Origin: a virus | IMG/VR virus record: IMGVR_UViG_3300025070_000191 | Coordinates: 1 to 26,497 of that record | DNA length: 26,497 nucleotides | Strand: one strand, 5' to 3' | Shown: positions 22,315-26,497 of the stretch, piece after piece | How the letters are laid out: each line of letters begins with the position of its first letter | How positions within the stretch are numbered: the stretch's first letter is position 1 | The notes under the pieces: model-generated | Told to the model about the DNA's origin: nothing | What the model saw: the letters and a program-made list of their open reading frames with translations, nothing else | Databases searched by the model: none | Program-made: the position numbers and the translations under genes

Positions 22315-23502
22315 TTAATTTTTAAAGTTTGTTTTTTTAATTTTTAGTTTTGAAGAGTCCACTCCGCTTATAGACTTGACTCTAATCCCGTTTACAAACA
22401 CGCTATCGCCAGCAGTCTGTCTTGGTTCGTCTGATAGGTTCTTAGAACCATTAACGACTTCCTTAACAGCATCGGCTTTACCTTGCTCATAAAAGTGACT
22501 TGCAATCTTGTCTACGTTAGACGCAGCATACATCGCCTTATGGTAGCCTTTGTGGTCTGAAACCTCTCCATTTTCATTCAGGAACTTCCCGATTATGTTA
22601 GAAACATCAGATTGTTTTTCAGCAAGACTTGTTGGATTATTAACACCATACCTGAATTTTTTGTCACCAACCTCGAAATCAAAACCTTTGAAGTCATTGT
22701 TGAACATTTCAGACGTAGCTTTTTTAAACCTGTCGTGCTTTTGGCTATTTAAGCTCTTCTCTTCGTTGTATCGGTTAAAGAACTCCATTGCTTTTTGTTG
22801 CTCTTGGGTTACGCCTGGTCTTAACTTAATCTCATCGTAATATTTACCCTTCAAGTCTTCTAAAAAGTCTTTGGCTTCTTGAACCTCTTCTTTAAACGCA
22901 AGCTTTTTCTTGCGTATATCTCTTTCTTCATCTAAGTCTTCGTCATACGAAAAATTATCTTCTAAAAGGAAATTAATCTCGTCATCATTAAGATGCGGTT
23001 TACTTTTTCTATAATACTCTTTTAGCAGTGTATCGTTATCTACACTACTGTAATCAGCGTTTAATCTAACATAATCCTCTACAGTCCCACCTGTATCCTC
23101 CATAAAAGAAACTAGCTTCTCTACATTCTCAGGTAGTGGCTTTCCAGAAACACGCTCATCTCTAATTGCCTCTTGAGCTTCTTTAGATACAGCCTCTACA
23201 TTCTCTTCTGTTACTTCTTGGATAGTGATGACCCCTTCATCTTGAACGGTGTCTTCCCCTGATGGTACTTCTGTATCCACTTCTTGTACAACTTCGGTTG
23301 GTTTATCTGCAACCACTGTTGTTGTTTCTTGCTTTTTATTGGCATCTTCTTTGTTTAAGTTAACCTTAGTTACTTCTTCTTCAACTTTTTTACTAGCAGA
23401 TAAGTCTACTTTAGTTGTTTCGTTTTTCTTTCCAAGGTTTTTCATCTTAGGCTTACTTTTTATTTTAAAGTCACCTTCTTGCTTTACTTCTTTTTCTGAC
23501 AT
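22315..23502 (-). CDS. Scaffold-like protein between portal and capsid genes
   Basis: The protein has 395 residues. The first 120 or so are low-complexity, rich in Lys, Glu, Val, Thr and Asp (for example KVEEEVTKVNLNKEDANKKQ). The middle is charged and helical (DEERDIRKKKLAFKEEVQEA) and likely coiled coil. The C-terminal third is more ordered (FRYGVNNPTSLAEKQSDV, then VFVNGIRVKSISGVDSSKLK) and ends in a basic tail. Position between portal and major capsid genes, acidity and helicity are the usual marks of a scaffolding protein that shapes the procapsid. No motif proves this. The start follows a 32-base AT-rich leader, one of only three gaps above 15 bases. Confidence 0.65.
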   Translation of the reverse strand: MSEKEVKQEGDFKIKSKPKMKNLGKKNETTKVDLSASKKVEEEVTKVNLNKEDANKKQETTTVVADKPTEVVQEVDTEVPSGEDTVQDEGVITIQEVTEENVEAVSKEAQEAIRDERVSGKPLPENVEKLVSFMEDTGGTVEDYVRLNADYSSVDNDTLLKEYYRKSKPHLNDDEINFLLEDNFSYDEDLDEERDIRKKKLAFKEEVQEAKDFLEDLKGKYYDEIKLRPGVTQEQQKAMEFFNRYNEEKSLNSQKHDRFKKATSEMFNNDFKGFDFEVGDKKFRYGVNNPTSLAEKQSDVSNIIGKFLNENGEVSDHKGYHKAMYAASNVDKIASHFYEQGKADAVKEVVNGSKNLSDEPRQTAGDSVFVNGIRVKSISGVDSSKLKIKKTNFKN

Positions 23503-23534
23503 AATATAATATAATATAAATTAAAAAATTCTAT
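23503..23534 (-). promoter_or_regulatory. AT-rich leader before the scaffold-like gene
   Basis: On the minus strand the leader is AGAATTTTTTAATTTATATT followed by ATATTATATT and ATG. It contains no Shine-Dalgarno sequence. Similar TATATTATG or AATATAATATG ends precede the genes starting at 20727 and 17883. This fits unstructured A/T-rich ribosome entry as described for Bacteroidota. A promoter is possible but no TAnnTTTG element is clear. Confidence 0.35.
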
Positions 23535-25940
23535 TTAGCTTGGTTCAAATTGGTCTAGTCCAATCCCCCCCATAACATCATTACCTGAACTTTCAAAATT
23601 TTTCGGTAATAGGTTGTTTTTTCTTTGGTCAATCAGCTCAGATTGCTGAGTTCCTTGCATTCTTATTCTTTCATCCTTTCTGTCTTCAATCTCTTGCTCT
23701 TTTTGCAATTCAGCAACACCCTTAGCTTGTGCAAGTTGTACATTGTAGTTAAACTCTTCAGCCATAAGTTCTCTTTTGACTTGAGCCTCTGCTTGAAGTT
23801 TTTGTATCTCAAACTCAGTCTTAGCTTTCTCAAGACTTACTTTTTCGGCAGTTATAACCTGTTGTTTTTGTGCTTCTGCTAACGAAGCAGCTTCTGAAGC
23901 CTTTGCATTTGCTTCTGCTTGCGCCTGAATATTTTGCAATTGAGCTTGTCTTGCTGCTTCTTGCTTTTTCTTTCTTCTGTCCTTTAGCATTTCGTTTGCT
24001 AACTGAAGATTTTTTATTTGTCGTATATCTATTGCATCTTCTAAGTCTATACCTCCACCTTGTAAGGCAACTTGTATATTTTGCTCTAACTGAGCCTTAG
24101 CCTCATCGTCTGGCTCTAACTCAAGAAAGATACCAAAGTCGTGTAGATTTAATTCAGACATTTCTAGCATCGTAGCAGTATTAAACTTTGTAATACTATT
24201 CTGAAGGGAGTTTGCTGTTAAAGCAAAACTTAATGAATCGGCAATTCTTCTAGAGATGTTTTCGCAGGCTCTAAGAGTTAAATAGCAACTTGCTTGTAGT
24301 ATGTGTCTAGTTGCAACATTGGATTGATTAGCGGCCATCTTTTGAAGTCCTACGAGTGCATCTTTAGATGGTGCTGAACCATCTCTTGCCTCATTCAATC
24401 CAGTTACATCTCTTATCATTTGCAAGTAGTACTGATACGTTTGGATTAAAGACTGTATCTTAGCTCCTCCACTTGATGTTGTAAGCTCTTGGATTGGAAC
24501 TTTACCTCTATTCAATTCACCATCTTGTGTTAAAGACCTACCTAAAACACTACCTGTTTGGAAATACATATTTAGTGCCTCCGCAGGGTTGTAGCTTGTT
24601 CCATTTCCTAAGTCAACTTCTGCTAAACCGTCAACATCTAAGAAAACTCCGTCAGGAACCATTCTTGTCATAACCTGCTGTAGCTTCAAGTGTGTTATTT
24701 GAATCATATCAGCAAACCCTGTAATTTTACTTACAACGGACTCAATCCTTCCGTTATACATTCTTGGCGCACATAGCACATAGTTCATTTCCACCTTAGT
24801 AGTGTCTGCGTATGGTCTTGTCATATTTTCAGACAAATCCCACTTCAACATTATGTTTGTTCCAAGAACTTTAGCCCCACTGTAAAGAACCTCTATGCTT
24901 CTTGATACTTTTTTAAATGTATCATTTTCAGGTGGATTAAAGTCATCTGACTTCTGTATAACTTTTTCAAGACCGTTTGGTCCTTTCTTTATTTTGAATA
25001 CTTGATTTTTATATGTTTTATAGTCAAAGTATAAAACCTGAACAGTATTGTCATCGTATCCCTTCCATCCAGTTAAGTACTCTCTATTCCCTGGCATATC
25101 CTCAATCTTTTTGAGTTCATCTTCAGGAATGTTAGGGAATTGTTTTTTAAGTTCAGGTATCGTAACTGCCTTAACTTCTCCAATATAGTATATGTCTTCA
25201 AAGTTTGGGTCTTCAGTGTATGAGTAAACTAAGTTTGCAGGGTCGCAGTATTCTACCTTTACCCCATTAGCTTTGTTCCAATTTGTTTTAACAGCACCTA
25301 TACCTAAAACAGTTAAGTCGTAGTTGAACCTTTTTCTTATTTCATCAAACTTGTTTTTAGCAAGCACTTGATTGATAGCCTCTTCTTCTGCTATCTCAAT
25401 TGACTGCTTGTAATCTAACTGCATATGCAAAGAAAGCTCCTCTTTTGTTTGAGGCAACTCCTCTGGATTACTTGTGTTAAATGCATCTATACCAAGGGTT
25501 TCTTTTAATGCTGTTAATTGTTCTTTAACAACCATATCACGCATTATAGATTCAGCGTAATTTGTTCTTTGCTTTATAGACTCTGGGTCTTGTGCGTATG
25601 CACTAATCTCATATTTTTTTTCTGTTATCCCATTTGTGACAATGTCGACAAACTTTGATATAACAGGTACAGGTTTCCAGTCTAAGTTTAGGTAAGACAA
25701 GTCTCCGTTTATAGCAAGCTCGTCTTTATATTTTTGTACAGGCTGCTCACCTCTTGCGTATAACCTTAAACTATGGAAGTGATTAAAATTTGTAGCGAAT
25801 CTATTTCCATAGCCTCCTTGATTGAACCACTCAGATTCTATAGCTTGGGCAACTTGCCTTCCGTATTCAGGACTATCTTTCTCAGCGTTAGTAACAACCT
25901 GACTAGGAAATACGCTATTTGGATTTGCAACTACATTCAT
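23535..25940 (-). CDS. Portal protein, crAss-like type
   Basis: This 801-residue protein matches the pattern I recall from portal proteins of crAss-like phages: FPSQVVTNAEKDSPEYGRQV near the N-terminus, then LRLYARGEQPVQKYK and LNLDWKPVPVISKFVDIV. VLGIGAVKTNWNKANGVKVE and DVTGLNEARDGSAPSKDALV further along fit the clip and wing regions of a portal. Twelve copies would form the DNA gate at one capsid vertex. Residues about 657-773 are a long Gln/Ala/Glu-rich coiled coil (KASEAASLAEAQKQQVITAE), likely the C-terminal barrel reaching into the head. The ATG abuts the terminase stop (TAAATG), implying coupled translation. Confidence 0.88.
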   Translation of the reverse strand: MNVVANPNSVFPSQVVTNAEKDSPEYGRQVAQAIESEWFNQGGYGNRFATNFNHFHSLRLYARGEQPVQKYKDELAINGDLSYLNLDWKPVPVISKFVDIVTNGITEKKYEISAYAQDPESIKQRTNYAESIMRDMVVKEQLTALKETLGIDAFNTSNPEELPQTKEELSLHMQLDYKQSIEIAEEEAINQVLAKNKFDEIRKRFNYDLTVLGIGAVKTNWNKANGVKVEYCDPANLVYSYTEDPNFEDIYYIGEVKAVTIPELKKQFPNIPEDELKKIEDMPGNREYLTGWKGYDDNTVQVLYFDYKTYKNQVFKIKKGPNGLEKVIQKSDDFNPPENDTFKKVSRSIEVLYSGAKVLGTNIMLKWDLSENMTRPYADTTKVEMNYVLCAPRMYNGRIESVVSKITGFADMIQITHLKLQQVMTRMVPDGVFLDVDGLAEVDLGNGTSYNPAEALNMYFQTGSVLGRSLTQDGELNRGKVPIQELTTSSGGAKIQSLIQTYQYYLQMIRDVTGLNEARDGSAPSKDALVGLQKMAANQSNVATRHILQASCYLTLRACENISRRIADSLSFALTANSLQNSITKFNTATMLEMSELNLHDFGIFLELEPDDEAKAQLEQNIQVALQGGGIDLEDAIDIRQIKNLQLANEMLKDRRKKKQEAARQAQLQNIQAQAEANAKASEAASLAEAQKQQVITAEKVSLEKAKTEFEIQKLQAEAQVKRELMAEEFNYNVQLAQAKGVAELQKEQEIEDRKDERIRMQGTQQSELIDQRKNNLLPKNFESSGNDVMGGIGLDQFEPS

Positions 25941-26497
25941 TTAGTTTCTTATTTTTGAATAATTCCCAGAGTTGTCATACTTTTTAAACCCTAGACTTAT
26001 GTTTTTTCTTACTACTTTATTTACTGGTGCGTAACGATTCTTGTTACAAGCCATAATGGCTAATCCAGAACTTATAGAGGCATCGTGTGCCGTCCTATTA
26101 TTTATATTAAACTTTGCCCAATCTTCTAATGTTCTTTGAAAGTAAACATCCCCCATTTCATCATCACCTAAAATTCCAACAAGTTCCTCTATATATGTTT
26201 CTATTGCAGCAGCGTGTGCCTGCTTTATATCTTCACTAGAGTTTGGTATTCCACCAATCTCTCTTTCTGTAGAAGATAGCTTTGTATACTTCTTATCAGG
26301 TCTATTCATTGAAAACCCTCTGTACCCTCTATTCTTAAAGTGATATAATAATCTTGGTTTGTTATTTTCTGCAAGTATTGGCATACCGTAAAAAACACAA
26401 GCCATTAATATGTCTTCAAAAAATATCTCAGCAGTTTGAGGTCGTGCAATGTATTCTAAAAAGAAATGATTGCTTGGTGCGTCCTCCATACTAAACT
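25941..26497 (-). CDS. Large terminase subunit, C-terminal part (5' end cut by window)
   Basis: The frame stays open to the window edge. Two more codons (Phe, Ser) precede the ATG at 26489, which is therefore an internal Met and not a start. The visible 184 residues contain RPQTAEIFFEDILMACVFYG, then LAENNKPRLLYHFKNRGYRG, and IPNSSEDIKQAHAAAIETYI. I recognise this pattern at the C-terminal, nuclease-side end of TerL proteins of crAss-like and related aquatic phages. TerL pumps DNA into the procapsid and cuts it. The ATPase motifs and most catalytic nuclease residues lie outside the window. Position directly before the portal gene supports the call. Confidence 0.8.
   Translation of the reverse strand, partial: FSMEDAPSNHFFLEYIARPQTAEIFFEDILMACVFYGMPILAENNKPRLLYHFKNRGYRGFSMNRPDKKYTKLSSTEREIGGIPNSSEDIKQAHAAAIETYIEELVGILGDDEMGDVYFQRTLEDWAKFNINNRTAHDASISSGLAIMACNKNRYAPVNKVVRKNISLGFKKYDNSGNYSKIRN

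Noticed and set aside
26487-26489. ATG at 26489 as the terminase start
   Set aside because: The reading frame is open upstream to the window edge and the visible part is only the C-terminal portion of a TerL, so this Met is internal.

Overview
The window is a late, structural-gene block of a tailed double-stranded DNA phage. All 14 supported genes lie on the minus strand, so transcription runs from the right end to the left end. The set and order are terminase, portal, scaffold-like protein, major capsid protein, ring or adaptor proteins, nozzle (stabilization) proteins, then internal ejected proteins. This is the virion module of short-tailed (podovirus) phages of the crAss-like type (Crassvirales) and their aquatic relatives infecting Bacteroidota. 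Two things support a Bacteroidota host: the AT-rich composition, and start codons preceded by A/T-rich leaders with no recognisable Shine-Dalgarno sequence. The phage and host cannot be named from sequence alone, and family calls were made by recognising motifs, without a database search.

Layout, in transcription order. The C-terminal end of the large terminase (25941-26497, cut by the window edge) abuts the portal gene. Next come an acidic scaffold-like protein and the major capsid protein. A 255-residue protein of unknown function follows and is flanked on both sides by strong RNA hairpins. Two probable ring/adaptor proteins lead to a 1262-residue nozzle protein and a 562-residue companion. 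Three proteins likely to be ejected with the DNA come next: a 221-residue Ala/Gln-rich protein, a 780-residue protein with a C-terminal lysozyme-like (transglycosylase) domain, and a 2730-residue giant carrying an HEVFH metalloprotease motif. Three small basic proteins close the block, including an EF-hand-like protein and a DUF5872-like protein. A near-perfect bidirectional terminator sits at 19-53.

The genes are packed tightly, with 0 to 15 bases between most of them. The exceptions are a 32-base AT-rich leader before the scaffold gene and gaps of 72 and 84 bases around the 255-residue gene. Those two wider gaps hold hairpins that pair fully only in the minus-strand (sense) RNA, so they are candidates for tuning capsid and tail protein amounts. 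The other main point of interest is in the giant protein. A segment of about 840 bases with roughly 29% G+C, directly after the metalloprotease domain, looks like a separately acquired domain. There is no tRNA, CRISPR array, insertion sequence or integrase, and no gene-free stretch longer than 300 bases.
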